This document shows positions 8,528-18,424 of a stretch of DNA of 55,604 nucleotides, one piece after another. Positions within the stretch are counted from its first letter, which is position 1, and each line of letters begins with the position of its first letter. Source of the stretch: Clostridia bacterium (GTDB lineage Bacteria > Bacillota > Clostridia > Oscillospirales > Acutalibacteraceae); assembly GCA_017516485.1 (NCBI GenBank), contig JAFXCH010000003.1:1-55604 (forward strand), in the 5' to 3' direction. The notes under the pieces were generated by a model. That model did not search any database. It was not told where the DNA came from and was given only the letters and a program-made list of their open reading frames with translations. The translations under genes were made by a program, and so were the position numbers.

Positions 8528-9733
8528 ATGAAAGTTCTTGTTATTAATGCCGGCAGCTCATCGCTTAAGTTCCAGCTCATCGATATGAACGGTGAAGTTG
8601 TAATAGCTAAGGGCACCTGTGGCAGAGTCGGCTCAGAAATGGGCGAATTTGACATCAAAACCGAAAAAGGCAAGTTTGAACAGGAAGTTGCAATGCCGGA
8701 TCATACAGCAGCTTTCCAGGTTGTCAAAGAAGCTCTTACCGGCGGTGAAACAAAGGTTATTGAATCACTTGATGAAATTTCCGCAATCGGTCACAGAGTC
8801 GTTCAGGGTGGTTCACTCTTCAAGGAAAGCACACTTGTAACAGACGAAGTTATTGAAGGAATTAAGAGCCTTTGCGACCTCGCTCCCCTTCACAACCCCG
8901 CACATATTCAGGGTATCAACGCTTGTATCGATGTTTTCGGCAAAGATGTACCCGAAGTTGTTGTTTTCGATAACGCATTCCATTCAACAATGCCTGAAGA
9001 AGCTTATATGTTTGGTATTCCTTATGAATACTATGAAAAATATAAGATTCGCCGTTACGGATTCCACGGCACATCTCACAGATTTGTCAGCGCAGAGTGT
9101 GCAAAGATTATGGGTAAGGATATAAAAGACCTTAAAATCATCACCTGCCACCTCGGTAACGGTTCATCAATTACTGCTGTTAAGGGCGGCAAGGTAATAG
9201 ATACTTCAATGGGTCTTACTCCCCTTGACGGTTTCATTATGGGCACACGTTCCGGTAACCTTGACCCCTCTGTTGTCACATTCCTTCAGGAAAAAGAAGG
9301 CTGGACACCGGCTCAAACAAATACAATCCTTAACAAGAAATCAGGCGTATTCGGTATTTCCGGCGGTCTGAGCGATGACAGAGACATTCTCAAGGCTGCT
9401 GCTGAAGGTGATGCAAGAGCTGAGCTTGCAAAGAAGATGCTCTGGTATCAGATCAGAAAGTATATCGGTCAGTACATCGCTGCTATGCAGGGTGTAGATG
9501 CAATCGTATTTACCGGCGGTATCGGTGAAAACTCACAGCCCCTTCGTCAGAACATCTGTGAGAGCTTCGGTTATATCGGCGTAACATTTAACGCTGAAGA
9601 AAACGCAAAGGCAATCAAGGGCAAGGGCGGCGAGCTTTCAGGTCCCGACTCAAAGGTTAAGGTTTACGTTATTCCCACCAACGAAGAGCTTATGATTGCA
9701 AGAGATACAAAGGAAATTGCAGAAAGTCTTTAA
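8528..9733 (+). CDS. ackA: Acetate kinase
   Basis: Cytoplasmic enzyme that transfers phosphate from acetyl phosphate to ADP, giving acetate and ATP, the main substrate-level phosphorylation step of acetate-forming anaerobes. The 401-residue product has the family length and starts MKVLVINAGSSSLKFQL (signature 1). It also contains HRVVQGG, DNAFHSTMPEEAYMFGIPYEYY, RYGFHGTSHRFVS (signature 2), HLGNGSSI, and VFTGGIGENS of the ASKHA fold. The ATG at 8528 follows CCGGAGGAAAAATTAA. No phosphotransacetylase gene is adjacent, unlike the common pta-ackA arrangement. A strong terminator follows at 9752. Confidence 0.97.
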   Translation: MKVLVINAGSSSLKFQLIDMNGEVVIAKGTCGRVGSEMGEFDIKTEKGKFEQEVAMPDHTAAFQVVKEALTGGETKVIESLDEISAIGHRVVQGGSLFKESTLVTDEVIEGIKSLCDLAPLHNPAHIQGINACIDVFGKDVPEVVVFDNAFHSTMPEEAYMFGIPYEYYEKYKIRRYGFHGTSHRFVSAECAKIMGKDIKDLKIITCHLGNGSSITAVKGGKVIDTSMGLTPLDGFIMGTRSGNLDPSVVTFLQEKEGWTPAQTNTILNKKSGVFGISGGLSDDRDILKAAAEGDARAELAKKMLWYQIRKYIGQYIAAMQGVDAIVFTGGIGENSQPLRQNICESFGYIGVTFNAEENAKAIKGKGGELSGPDSKVKVYVIPTNEELMIARDTKEIAESL

Positions 9734-9751
9734 TTACAATTAAGCAAAGTT

Positions 9752-9795
9752 AAAGGACTGACAGTTTTATCGCTGTCAGTCCTTTAAAAATTTAC
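9752..9795. terminator. Bidirectional terminator between ackA and pyrI
   Basis: AAAGGACTGACAG and CTGTCAGTCCTTT form a 13-base-pair stem with a TTTTATCG loop, followed by AAAAATTTAC. It sits between convergent ackA and pyrI and can serve both strands. Confidence 0.85.
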
Positions 9796-9801
9796 TATAA
9801 A

Positions 9802-10221
9802 TTATTCCTTTGCCGCTGTTTCGCAATACATACAGCGATATACTTTCTTTTCCTTATCGGTAAGTTTAAAAATCTGCGGCAATTCCTGCTCCGTTGAGGT
9901 TATGCAACGGGGATTTTTGCACTTGATAACGTTTGTCAGCTTTTCGGGAAGCTCAAGCTTTTTCTTGGCAACCATTTCCTCATTCTGAATGATGTTAACT
10001 GTTGCACCCGGGTCAACGTAGCCGAGGATATCAAGGTCAACGTGAAAATCCGTATCAATCTTGATAATATCCTTCTTGCCCATTTTGGAGCTTGAAACGT
10101 TCTTGATTAATGCAACCGAACAATTCAGCTCGTCAAGACCGAGAAGATTATAAATTTTCATAGCCTTGCCGGCTGTGATATGGTCGATAACTATACCGTT
10201 TTTAATTGAATCTATTTTCAT
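9802..10221 (-). CDS. pyrI: Aspartate carbamoyltransferase regulatory chain
   Basis: Regulatory subunit that binds the catalytic trimers of PyrB and transmits CTP/ATP control. The start is the ATG at 10221, nine bases after GGAGG inside the pyrB end; a TTG at 10230 touches the ribosome site and is ruled out. The 139-residue product has the N-terminal nucleotide-binding half (GIVIDHITAGKAMKIYNLL) and the C-terminal zinc domain with ligands CKNPRC...C..C near KVYRCMYC. It is the last gene of the pyr operon, one base after the pyrB stop. Presence of PyrI implies allosteric feedback at the carbamoyltransferase, unlike the PyrI-less Bacillus enzyme. Confidence 0.95.
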   Translation of the reverse strand: MKIDSIKNGIVIDHITAGKAMKIYNLLGLDELNCSVALIKNVSSSKMGKKDIIKIDTDFHVDLDILGYVDPGATVNIIQNEEMVAKKKLELPEKLTNVIKCKNPRCITSTEQELPQIFKLTDKEKKVYRCMYCETAAKE

Positions 10222-10222
10222 A

Positions 10223-11134
10223 TCATTCAACCTCCAACAGCTTTAATATAAGCGCCATACGGATGTATTTGCCGTTGAGCACCTGCTTGAAATAGCAGGC
10301 TCTGGGGTCACTGTCAATTTCAACGCTGATTTCATTAACTCTGGGCAGCGGATGCATAATCGCCAAATCTGCCTTTGCGGTATTAAGACGCTCAGGGCGG
10401 AGAATATAGCTGTCCTTAAGGCGAAGATAATCTTCCTCGTTAAAGAAGCGCTCACGCTGTACACGTGTCATATAGAGAATATCCAGCTCAGGCATTACGC
10501 TGTCAAGGTCTGTTGTCTGAACGTATTCAAGATTGTTCTTTTTAAGAGTTTCTTTTACGTAACTCGGTAATTTGAGTTCTTCGGGAGAAACAAGAACGAA
10601 CTTGATGTTTTCATATCTTGAAAGCGCATTGATAAGGGAATGTACAGTTCTGCCGAACTTAAGGTCGCCGCAAAAGCCAACAGTCAGATTATTAAGCCTG
10701 CCCTTTTCACGCTGAATAGTGAGAAGGTCTGTAAGAGTCTGTGTCGGATGATTGTGACCGCCGTCGCCAGCGTTGATAACCGGAATTGAAGCGTTCATTG
10801 CCGCAACGAGCGGAGCACCTTCTTTCGGGTGGCGCATTGCAATGATATCGGCATAGCAGGACGTAGTTTTGGCAGTATCGGCAATACTTTCGCCCTTTGC
10901 GGCGGATGAGCTCTGCGCCTCGGAAAAGCCGAGAACATTGCCGCCAAGCTCGTACATAGCCGCTTCAAAGCTAAGCCTTGTTCTTGTGGAAGGCTCAAAG
11001 AAAAGAGTTGCAAGCTTCTTTCCCCTGCACTTTTCGCTGTATTTTACAGGGTTGGCAATAATATCGTTGGCCTTGTCAATAAGCTCTTTTATTTCAGTAA
11101 CATCAAGCTCGAGAATGTCAATCAAACTTCTCAT
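10223..11134 (-). CDS. pyrB: Aspartate carbamoyltransferase catalytic chain
   Basis: Condenses carbamoyl phosphate with aspartate to carbamoyl aspartate, the committed step of pyrimidine synthesis, in the cytoplasm. The 303-residue product has the carbamoyl-phosphate loop [16 protein letters not shown], the second conserved loop around [32 protein letters not shown], and [10 protein letters not shown] near the C-terminus, all at normal positions. It lies 3 bases after pyrE and is followed by pyrI, forming the B-I pair typical of allosteric class B enzymes. Confidence 0.97.
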   Translation of the reverse strand: MRSLIDILELDVTEIKELIDKANDIIANPVKYSEKCRGKKLATLFFEPSTRTRLSFEAAMYELGGNVLGFSEAQSSSAAKGESIADTAKTTSCYADIIAMRHPKEGAPLVAAMNASIPVINAGDGGHNHPTQTLTDLLTIQREKGRLNNLTVGFCGDLKFGRTVHSLINALSRYENIKFVLVSPEELKLPSYVKETLKKNNLEYVQTTDLDSVMPELDILYMTRVQRERFFNEEDYLRLKDSYILRPERLNTAKADLAIMHPLPRVNEISVEIDSDPRACYFKQVLNGKYIRMALILKLLEVE

Positions 11135-11137
11135 AAC

Positions 11138-11770
11138 TTATGCACCTATCCAGCTTTCATCGGAGGGATTGTTGCGGAACTTGATAAGCTTTGCAATATC
11201 CTCTGCTGCGATATAGCCTTCTTCTGCAGCAACTTCCGCAATGCAGTCAAAGTTTGTAAGGCTTACGTTCTTAACGTTTGCCGCAGCAAGTCTGTCAAGA
11301 CCCTTCTGCATACCGTAAGTAAAGATTGAAGCAATACCGAGAACCTCTGCACCTGCTTCACGTAATGCATCAACAACGTCGATAACGCTACCGCCGGTGG
11401 AAATAAGGTCCTCAACAACAACAACCTTCTGACCTGCCTCAAGCTTGCCTTCGATTCTGTTCTGTCTGCCGTGGTCCTTGCTCGAGCCTCTGACATAACC
11501 CATAGGAAGACCCATAATTTCAGCAGTGATAGCTGCGTGAGCAATACCTGCGGTCGAAGTACCCATAAGAACCTCAACATCAGGATAGTTTTCCTTAATT
11601 ATAGCTGCAAGACCGTTTTCAACATCCTTACGTGCCTCGGGAGCAGTAAGAATAAGGCGGTTGTCGCAGTAAACGGGGCTCTTGATGCCGCTGGCCCAGG
11701 TAAAGGGCTCTTCGGGGCGGAAGAAAACGGCTTTGATTTTAAGTAAATCCTTGGCAATAAGTTTCTGCAT
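11138..11770 (-). CDS. pyrE: Orotate phosphoribosyltransferase
   Basis: Transfers the phosphoribosyl group of PRPP to orotate, giving orotidine 5'-phosphate. The 210-residue protein has the PRPP-binding signature VVVVEDLISTGGSVIDVV and the upstream VEVLMGTSTAGIAHA and MGYVRGSSKDHGRQNRIEG blocks (the mobile catalytic loop). The ATG at 11770 follows AAAGGAGATAAATTG. It stands between pyrF and pyrB in the pyr operon; the gap to pyrF is 33 bases. Confidence 0.97.
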   Translation of the reverse strand: MQKLIAKDLLKIKAVFFRPEEPFTWASGIKSPVYCDNRLILTAPEARKDVENGLAAIIKENYPDVEVLMGTSTAGIAHAAITAEIMGLPMGYVRGSSKDHGRQNRIEGKLEAGQKVVVVEDLISTGGSVIDVVDALREAGAEVLGIASIFTYGMQKGLDRLAAANVKNVSLTNFDCIAEVAAEEGYIAAEDIAKLIKFRNNPSDESWIGA

Positions 11771-11803
11771 ATCAATTTATCTCCTTTTTAATTTTAGCAA
11801 ACA

Positions 11804-12502
11804 TTAACCGACAAATTCAGCTACGCAGCGCTTATATGCGGCTACGGGGTCTTCTGCAGCAGTAATCGGCCTGCCTACAACAATGTAATCACTGCCGATT
11901 TCCTTTGCCTGAGCAGGTGTCATAACTCTGGACTGGTCACCTATATCGCCGTCTGCAAAGCGGACACCGGGTGTGACCGTAAGGAACTTTTCGCCGCAGG
12001 TTTCGTGTACCTTACCTGCCTCAAGCGGAGAGCAGACAACACCGTCAAGACCGGCTGAAGCGGCATTCTTGGCGTAGTGCATTACAACCTTGTCGATAGG
12101 CTCATTAATAAGCAGGTCTGCTTCCATTCTCTCCTGGCTTGTGGAGGTAAGCTGAGTAACAGCAATAAGAAGCGGACGGGTGCCGTCAGGACGGGTAAGA
12201 CCTTCAAGACCGGCCTGCATCATTGTAATTGTACCGCTTGCATGAAGGTTGGTCATATCAACATCAAGGTGTGAAAGAACAGCCATTGACTTTTTGACAG
12301 TATTGGGAATATCGTGAAGCTTGAGGTCAAGGAAAATCTTGTGACCTCTTGCTTTGATTTCCTTTACAATTGCAGGGCCTTCAGCATAGTAGAGCTCCAT
12401 ACCGATTTTAACAAAGGGCTTGCAATCCGTAAACTTGTCAAGAAAATTCATTACATCAGCCTTGCTTGCAAAGTCACAAGCAATAATTACGTCTTTACCC
12501 AT
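11804..12502 (-). CDS. pyrF: Orotidine 5'-phosphate decarboxylase
   Basis: Decarboxylates OMP to UMP. The 232-residue protein carries the class 1 active-site sequence [16 protein letters not shown] with the catalytic Lys-Asp array, and the phosphate-binding C-terminal [18 protein letters not shown] and [16 protein letters not shown]. Its ATG overlaps the pyrD stop (TAATG), and its ribosome site GGAGG lies inside the pyrD end, which implies translational coupling. Confidence 0.97.
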   Translation of the reverse strand: MGKDVIIACDFASKADVMNFLDKFTDCKPFVKIGMELYYAEGPAIVKEIKARGHKIFLDLKLHDIPNTVKKSMAVLSHLDVDMTNLHASGTITMMQAGLEGLTRPDGTRPLLIAVTQLTSTSQERMEADLLINEPIDKVVMHYAKNAASAGLDGVVCSPLEAGKVHETCGEKFLTVTPGVRFADGDIGDQSRVMTPAQAKEIGSDYIVVGRPITAAEDPVAAYKRCVAEFVG

Positions 12503-13413
12503 TAATGTGCGCCTCCTATAATCTGTGATAAATCATCTATATTATATTTTTCCATAACCTTAGGAAGATTTTCAATAATAGTCTTACTTGCAAAGGGGTC
12601 AACAAGGTTTGCCGCACCTACCTGTACCGCCGTAGCACCGGCAAGCATCATTTCAATAACGTCCTCCGCTGTCGAGATACCGCCCATACCGATAATCGGA
12701 ACTTTGACTGCCTCATAAACCTGATAAACCATACGAAGTGCAATAGGCTTTATTGCTGGACCCGAAAAACCGCCCATTTTATTGGCAATAACCGGCTTTT
12801 TGGTTTTAAGGTCGATGCGCATACCGAGCATTGTATTAATCATACTGATGCCGTCTGCACCTGCCGCTTCGCACGCCTTTGCAATATCAACAATATTTGT
12901 AACATTGGGAGAAAGCTTGATATAAAGCGGTTTTTTTGTAACCTTACGGCAGGCGGCAGTTACTTCTGCGGCAGCTTCGGGAGATGTACCGAAGCTCATA
13001 CCTCCGCCGTGAACGTTCGGGCAGGAAACATTGACCTCAAACCAGCCAATCTGCTCCTGCGAATCAAGCTTTTCAACGGTGTAAGCATAATCTTCAACCG
13101 AAAAACCGCTGACATTAGCCATAACGGGTTTATTAAAGCAAGCCTTGAGCTTAGGAAGCTCGTTTTCTATAACCTTTTCAACGCCAGGATTCTGAAGACC
13201 GACTGCGTTAATCATACCGCTGTCACATTCAGCAATTCTCGGGCAGGGATTGCCGAAACGAGGGTCTTTGGTTGTACCCTTGAACGAGAATGTACCAAGG
13301 CAGTTGATATCGTAAAGCTCGGCAAATTCATAGCCGAAGCCAAAGGTACCGCTTGCAGGGATAACAGGATTATCGAGAATTATACCGCTTAAGTTTACCT
13401 TAGTATTTACCAT
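12502..13413 (-). CDS. pyrD: Dihydroorotate dehydrogenase B (NAD+), catalytic subunit
   Basis: FMN-containing catalytic subunit that oxidises dihydroorotate to orotate; class 1B enzymes pass electrons to NAD+ through PyrK. The 303-residue barrel has [15 protein letters not shown], the catalytic-base loop [14 protein letters not shown] (cysteine as the class 1 base), [10 protein letters not shown], and the FMN phosphate site [14 protein letters not shown]. It overlaps the pyrK end by seven bases and pyrF by one base. Adjacent pyrK confirms the 1B type, which is independent of quinones and suits an anaerobe. Confidence 0.96.
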   Translation of the reverse strand: MVNTKVNLSGIILDNPVIPASGTFGFGYEFAELYDINCLGTFSFKGTTKDPRFGNPCPRIAECDSGMINAVGLQNPGVEKVIENELPKLKACFNKPVMANVSGFSVEDYAYTVEKLDSQEQIGWFEVNVSCPNVHGGGMSFGTSPEAAAEVTAACRKVTKKPLYIKLSPNVTNIVDIAKACEAAGADGISMINTMLGMRIDLKTKKPVIANKMGGFSGPAIKPIALRMVYQVYEAVKVPIIGMGGISTAEDVIEMMLAGATAVQVGAANLVDPFASKTIIENLPKVMEKYNIDDLSQIIGGAH

Positions 13414-14138
13414 ATAATCTCCTCCCTTTCAAGCACGGGACCGTCCTTACAGATTCTCTTATTTCCGTACTTAGTTTTGCAGGAGCAGCCCATACAGGCG
13501 CCGAAGCCACAGCCCATTCTCTCCTCAAAGCTATACTGGCCGCTTGTTGATGCAACAGCCTCTATTGCCTTGAACATAGGCATAGGTCCGCAGGTGAAGA
13601 AATATGTGTAATCAATGCCCTTCATCGCATCGGTTACAAAGCCCTTAACGCCGTAGCTGCCGTCAGCCGTTGCAACCAATACCTCAGCACCGAGCTTTTT
13701 AAAGTCATCCTCAAGAAAAATCTCTTCCTTGGTATTAAAGCCCAGCACAACAGTAACCTTTTTGCCCTCATTTATAAGCTTTTTACAAAGATTATAAAGC
13801 GGGGGTACACCGACACCGCCGCCGATAAGAAGAGGTTTATCGCCGCATTTATCAAGGCTGTAGCCGTTACCGAGACCGACAAGCACGTCAAGCTCCTGTC
13901 CCTCGGTCATTTTACTCATCTGCTCAGTACCGACACCGACAACCTTGTAGACAAGCGTTATTGTGGTTTCGTCATAATCGCAGATTGAAATGGGCCTGCG
14001 AAGAAATTTTCCGTCAAGCTTTATGTTAACAAACTGACCGGAAGCAGTAATTGCACCGGTATCGCCCCCGAGCACCATTTTGTAAACGGTGCTCGTGAGC
14101 TGAACATTTGAGAGGATTTTATAAAAACCTTGAGTCAT
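13407..14138 (-). CDS. pyrK: Dihydroorotate dehydrogenase B electron-transfer subunit
   Basis: FAD and [2Fe-2S] subunit that couples PyrD to NAD+. The 243-residue protein has the FAD-binding RRPISICDYD motif, the nucleotide-binding LLIGGGVGVPPLYNL glycine loop, and the C-terminal iron-sulfur loop MGCGFGACMGCSCKT followed by a fourth Cys at RICKDGPVL. It lies 13 bases after carB and overlaps pyrD. Confidence 0.96.
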   Translation of the reverse strand: MTQGFYKILSNVQLTSTVYKMVLGGDTGAITASGQFVNIKLDGKFLRRPISICDYDETTITLVYKVVGVGTEQMSKMTEGQELDVLVGLGNGYSLDKCGDKPLLIGGGVGVPPLYNLCKKLINEGKKVTVVLGFNTKEEIFLEDDFKKLGAEVLVATADGSYGVKGFVTDAMKGIDYTYFFTCGPMPMFKAIEAVASTSGQYSFEERMGCGFGACMGCSCKTKYGNKRICKDGPVLEREEIIW

Positions 14139-14151
14139 TTATAATCACCTT

Positions 14152-17100
14152 TTAAGCATCAATTGTGGAAATAAAGAGTGTGGTTTCTTCAAGCACATCA
14201 AGAAGAACCTTAACAGTATCAAGAGAAGTGAACATTGTTACGTTGTTTTCAACTGCACACTGTCTGATTTCGTGGCCGTCCATTGCACCGCCTGCAGCGT
14301 TCATATCTCTTGTGTTGATTACGTATGTTACGTAGCCCTGACGGATAGCCTTGAGAATATCGTCGTTACCGTCGCTGATTTTGGGAAGAATATGAGTTCT
14401 GATACCGTTCTGCTTAAGGAATTCGGCGGTACCCTCAGTAGCCTGAATATTAAAGCCCATATTATAGAAGCGGCGAATAAGCGGAAGAGCCTCTTCCTTA
14501 TCCTTATCGGAAATTGTGGCAAATACCGTACCGTAGCTCTTGACGTTCATACCGCTTGCCTGAAGAGCCTTATAAAGTGCACGGCGAAGGCTGTCGTCAT
14601 AACCGATTGCTTCACCTGTGGATTTCATTTCAGGTGAAAGGTAGGCATCCAGACCTCTGAGCTTGGAGAATGAGAAAGCGGGAACCTTTACGTACCAACG
14701 CTTCTTTCTGGGAGCGATTGTATAATCAATACCCTGCTCTTTAAGCGATACACCGAGCATACAGAGTGTTGCAATATCGGCAAGGCTGTAGCCGGTGGAC
14801 TTTGAAAGGAAGGGAACCGTTCTGGAGGAACGGGGGTTAACCTCAATAATAAATACGTTATCGTCCTTATCAACAATAAACTGAATATTGTAAAGACCGA
14901 CAATACCTATACCAAGACCAAGCTTCTTGGTGTAATCGATAATTGTTTCCTGTACCTTTTCGGAAATTGAGAAGGTGGGATAAACGCTGATTGAGTCACC
15001 GGAGTGGATACCTGTTCTTTCAACAAGCTCCATTATGCCGGGAACAAATACATCTTTACCGTCGCAGATTGCGTCAACCTCAACCTCTTTACCGACAATG
15101 TACTTATCAACAAGAACGGGCTTGTCCTCGTCAATTTCAACGGCTGTAGTAAGGTATCTGCGAAGCTGTGCTTCATCGGCAACGATTTCCATTGCACGGC
15201 CGCCGAGAACAAAGGACGGACGCACAAGCACGGGATAGCCGATTCTTGCCGCTGCGGCAACACCGTCTTCAATCTTTGTAACAGCCTGACCCTCGGGCTG
15301 AGGAATGTTGAGGGACTGAAGAACCTTCTGGAAGGAGTCACGGTTTTCTGCACGCTCGATAGCATCGCAGTCTGTACCGATAATCTTGACACCCATATTC
15401 TTGAGGCCGTCGGAAAGGTTGATGGCGGTCTGACCGCCGAGAGAAGCAACAACGCCTTCCGGCTTTTCAAGGTGGATGATATTCATAACGTCTTCGATAC
15501 ACAGCGGCTCGAAATAAAGCTTATCGGAGCAGGTGTAGTCTGTTGAAACGGTTTCGGGGTTGTTGTTAATGATAATAGCCTCGTAACCGAACTTTTTAAT
15601 TGTTGTTACAGCGTGAACGGTTGAATAGTCGAATTCAACGCCCTGACCGATACGGATGGGTCCCGAGCCGAGAACGACAATCTTTTTCTTGTCAGACATC
15701 TTGGACTCGTTTTCAGCCTCATAAGTCGAGTAAAGATACGGAATATAGCCGTCAAACTCTGCTGCACAGGTATCAATCATCTTATACACGGGGAACATAT
15801 CGTTTGCTTCACGAAGCTCGTAAACTTCCTTAGCAGTCATATCCCATACGCCTGCGATATATTCATCGGAGAAGCCCATTCTCTTTGCCTTGTAAAGCAC
15901 GGCAACATCAGCCTTGTTTGCCTTGACTTCCTTTTCAAGGTCAACAATGTTCTTGAGCTTTTCAATAAAGTACATATCGATTTTTGTAGCGTGGTTAATC
16001 ATACCGACGTCAATGCCTCTGCGAAGCAGCTCTGCAATGGCGTAGAAGCGGTCATCGGTACCGTCAACAATGTACTTGAGAAGCTCATCGTCCGTAAAGG
16101 TATCAAACTTTTTGAGATAGAGGTGGTTTACACCCGTTTCAAGAGAGCGTACAGCCTTGAGAAGGCTTTCTTCAACAGTTCTGCCGATGCTCATAACCTC
16201 ACCGGTAGCCTTCATCTGAGTAGAGAGCGTGTTATTAGCATTGGTGAACTTATCAAACGGGAAACGGGGCATCTTTGTAACAACATAGTCAATTGTGGGC
16301 TCGAATGCACCGTAGGTGTTTGCTATTTTAATTTCATCAAGTGTCATACCGAGAGCAATTTTCGCCGTAACTCTTGCAATCGGGTAACCGCTTGCCTTGG
16401 AAGCAAGTGCGGAGGAACGGGAAACTCTGGGGTTAACCTCGATAAGATAATATGTAAATGAAAGCGGGTCAAGAGCGAACTGAACGTTACAGCCGCCTTC
16501 AATCTTGAGTGCACGGATAATCTTAAGAGCGCTGTCACGGAGCATATTGTGTTCTTTGGCGGTAAGAGTCTGTGTGGGGCAGACAACAACAGAGTCACCT
16601 GTATGGATACCGACAGGGTCGATATTTTCCATATTACAGATGGCTATAGCTGTATCGTTTGCATCACGCATTACTTCGTATTCGATTTCCTTATAGCCCT
16701 TGATGCTCTTTTCAACAAGTACCTGATGTACGGGAGAAAGAGCAAGAGCATTCTTAAGGATTTCTCTGCACTGTGCTTCGTTGTCGGCAAAGCCGCCGCC
16801 TGTACCGCCGAGAGTGAATGCAGGACGGAGAACAACCGGATAGCCGATTTCTTCCGCTGCGGCAAGACCCTCTTCCATTGTGTTGGCTATAAGTGAGGGA
16901 AGAACGGGCTCACCGAGAGATTCACAAAGCTCCTTGAAAAGCTCTCTGTCTTCAGCCATTTCAATACTCTTGCTGCTTGTGCCGAGAAGCTCAACACCGC
17001 ACTCTTTGAGTATGCCTTTCTTCTCAAGCTGCATAGCAAGGTTAAGACCTGTCTGACCGCCGATACCGGGTACAATTGCATCGGGTCGCTCGTAGCGGAT

Positions 17101-17331
17101 AACCTTTGCAACATATTCAAGTGTGAGAGGCTCCATATAGACCTTATCGGCAATGGTAGTATCAGTCATAATTGTAGCAGGGTTGGAGTTGCAGAGAACA
17201 ACCTCGTAGCCCTCCTCCTTAAGAGCAAGACAAGCCTGTGTACCGGCATAGTCAAACTCAGCGGCCTGGCCGATAACAATCGGACCGGAACCGATAACAA
17301 GTACCTTTTTAATATCTGTTCTTTTTGCCAT
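14152..17331 (-). CDS. carB: Carbamoyl-phosphate synthetase large chain
   Basis: Synthesises carbamoyl phosphate from bicarbonate, ammonia and two ATP, and carries the ammonia-using active sites. The 1059-residue protein has the expected duplicated ATP-grasp architecture: first half with [19 protein letters not shown] and [12 protein letters not shown], second half with [19 protein letters not shown] and [12 protein letters not shown], both with EVNPR metal sites, and a C-terminal MGS-like allosteric domain (from about residue 930, with [19 protein letters not shown]). All recognised motifs appear intact. carA lies immediately upstream (stop one base from this ATG). Because the paired CarA lacks its glutaminase residues, CarB probably relies on free ammonia here. 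Confidence 0.97.
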   Translation of the reverse strand: MAKRTDIKKVLVIGSGPIVIGQAAEFDYAGTQACLALKEEGYEVVLCNSNPATIMTDTTIADKVYMEPLTLEYVAKVIRYERPDAIVPGIGGQTGLNLAMQLEKKGILKECGVELLGTSSKSIEMAEDRELFKELCESLGEPVLPSLIANTMEEGLAAAEEIGYPVVLRPAFTLGGTGGGFADNEAQCREILKNALALSPVHQVLVEKSIKGYKEIEYEVMRDANDTAIAICNMENIDPVGIHTGDSVVVCPTQTLTAKEHNMLRDSALKIIRALKIEGGCNVQFALDPLSFTYYLIEVNPRVSRSSALASKASGYPIARVTAKIALGMTLDEIKIANTYGAFEPTIDYVVTKMPRFPFDKFTNANNTLSTQMKATGEVMSIGRTVEESLLKAVRSLETGVNHLYLKKFDTFTDDELLKYIVDGTDDRFYAIAELLRRGIDVGMINHATKIDMYFIEKLKNIVDLEKEVKANKADVAVLYKAKRMGFSDEYIAGVWDMTAKEVYELREANDMFPVYKMIDTCAAEFDGYIPYLYSTYEAENESKMSDKKKIVVLGSGPIRIGQGVEFDYSTVHAVTTIKKFGYEAIIINNNPETVSTDYTCSDKLYFEPLCIEDVMNIIHLEKPEGVVASLGGQTAINLSDGLKNMGVKIIGTDCDAIERAENRDSFQKVLQSLNIPQPEGQAVTKIEDGVAAAARIGYPVLVRPSFVLGGRAMEIVADEAQLRRYLTTAVEIDEDKPVLVDKYIVGKEVEVDAICDGKDVFVPGIMELVERTGIHSGDSISVYPTFSISEKVQETIIDYTKKLGLGIGIVGLYNIQFIVDKDDNVFIIEVNPRSSRTVPFLSKSTGYSLADIATLCMLGVSLKEQGIDYTIAPRKKRWYVKVPAFSFSKLRGLDAYLSPEMKSTGEAIGYDDSLRRALYKALQASGMNVKSYGTVFATISDKDKEEALPLIRRFYNMGFNIQATEGTAEFLKQNGIRTHILPKISDGNDDILKAIRQGYVTYVINTRDMNAAGGAMDGHEIRQCAVENNVTMFTSLDTVKVLLDVLEETTLFISTIDA

Positions 17332-17332
17332 C

Positions 17333-18424
17333 TTACTTGTCCCCCTTCATAAGATTGATGAATCTTTCATAAAACAGTGAAATTTCGCACGGAACGTACT
17401 GTACAGAATAAACGTTATCCTTCTCGCAGCTTACACCCTCAACGGTTTTGTCAAACAGATTGATGTGTGTAATCTTAAGATCAGTACCTTCGACAGAGTC
17501 AGCATCAATTACGTAGCTGTGGTTCTGTGTGTGGTTGCGGAAGGTATTGTTAATAAGCGAATGAACAGCGTGGTTACAGCCTCTGTGTCCGAACTTGAGC
17601 TTATACGTTTTTGCGCCGTAAGCAAGGCCGATAATTTCGTGGCCGAGACCGACACCGAATATCGGGCACTTACCCTTGAGCTGTCTTACAAGCTCAATAA
17701 CGCAGGGAACATCCTCGGGATTGCCGGGACCGTCGGAAATGTAAATTCCGTCGGGTTTCATTTTGAGAACTTCCTCTGCACTCGTGTCAAACGGAACTAT
17801 TGTAATATTACAGCCTCTGGAATTAAGTATACGGATAAGGCTGAGCTTGATGCCGCAGTCAATGGCAACAACGTTATACTTAGCATTTGCTGTTCTTGAA
17901 TACCAACGCTTTTTACAGCTTACAGTTTCAACGGCATTGGTCGGAATTTCGATATTGCCGAGAATTTCAAGAGCCTTTTCTTTAGGAGTATCAATGCTTG
18001 TAAAAAGCACCTTGCAGGTACCGTTATCACGGATATGACGGGTAAGCTCTCTGGTATCCATACCCTCAATTCCGGGAATATTGTAATCCTCCATTACCTC
18101 GTTGAGCGTCTTTGTTGTACGGAAGTTGGAGGGAATATCGTTATACTCCCTTACGACAAGACCGCCGATGGTGGGAACTCTGGACTCAAAATCATCGTCA
18201 CAAGTACCGTAGTTACCGATAATGGGGTAAGTCATAACAACAGCCTGATATGTATACGCAGGGTCGGAAATAATCTCCTGATAGCCGAGCATCGCCGTGT
18301 TGAAAACAAGCTCGCAAACCCGTTCACACTCGCTGCCGAAGCCCCTGCCGTAAAACTCTGTACCGTCTTCAAGTACAATTTTTCTGTCATACTTCTCAAA
18401 CTCTATTATTTTCTGTTTATCCAT
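17333..18424 (-). CDS. carA: Carbamoyl-phosphate synthetase small chain with degenerate glutaminase site
   Basis: Small subunit of carbamoyl-phosphate synthetase; the normal role is to release ammonia from glutamine and tunnel it to CarB. The 363-residue protein aligns along its whole length: N-terminal domain ([37 protein letters not shown]), then the class I amidotransferase domain with [11 protein letters not shown] and [11 protein letters not shown]. The nucleophile elbow, normally GxCLGHQ, reads [11 protein letters not shown], so the catalytic Cys is Gly259 (codon GGT at 17650-17648). The motif QGHPEASPGP, which supplies catalytic His and Glu, reads [10 protein letters not shown] at 342-351. 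All three catalytic residues are lost while the fold motifs and frame remain intact, as in ammonia-dependent relatives such as CPS1. It overlaps the pyrC end by 19 bases. Confidence 0.95.
   Translation of the reverse strand: MDKQKIIEFEKYDRKIVLEDGTEFYGRGFGSECERVCELVFNTAMLGYQEIISDPAYTYQAVVMTYPIIGNYGTCDDDFESRVPTIGGLVVREYNDIPSNFRTTKTLNEVMEDYNIPGIEGMDTRELTRHIRDNGTCKVLFTSIDTPKEKALEILGNIEIPTNAVETVSCKKRWYSRTANAKYNVVAIDCGIKLSLIRILNSRGCNITIVPFDTSAEEVLKMKPDGIYISDGPGNPEDVPCVIELVRQLKGKCPIFGVGLGHEIIGLAYGAKTYKLKFGHRGCNHAVHSLINNTFRNHTQNHSYVIDADSVEGTDLKITHINLFDKTVEGVSCEKDNVYSVQYVPCEISLFYERFINLMKGDK

Noticed and set aside
15004-15546. 180-codon open frame on the plus strand inside carB
   Set aside because: It is antisense to an intact carB with all family motifs; no start signal or domain.
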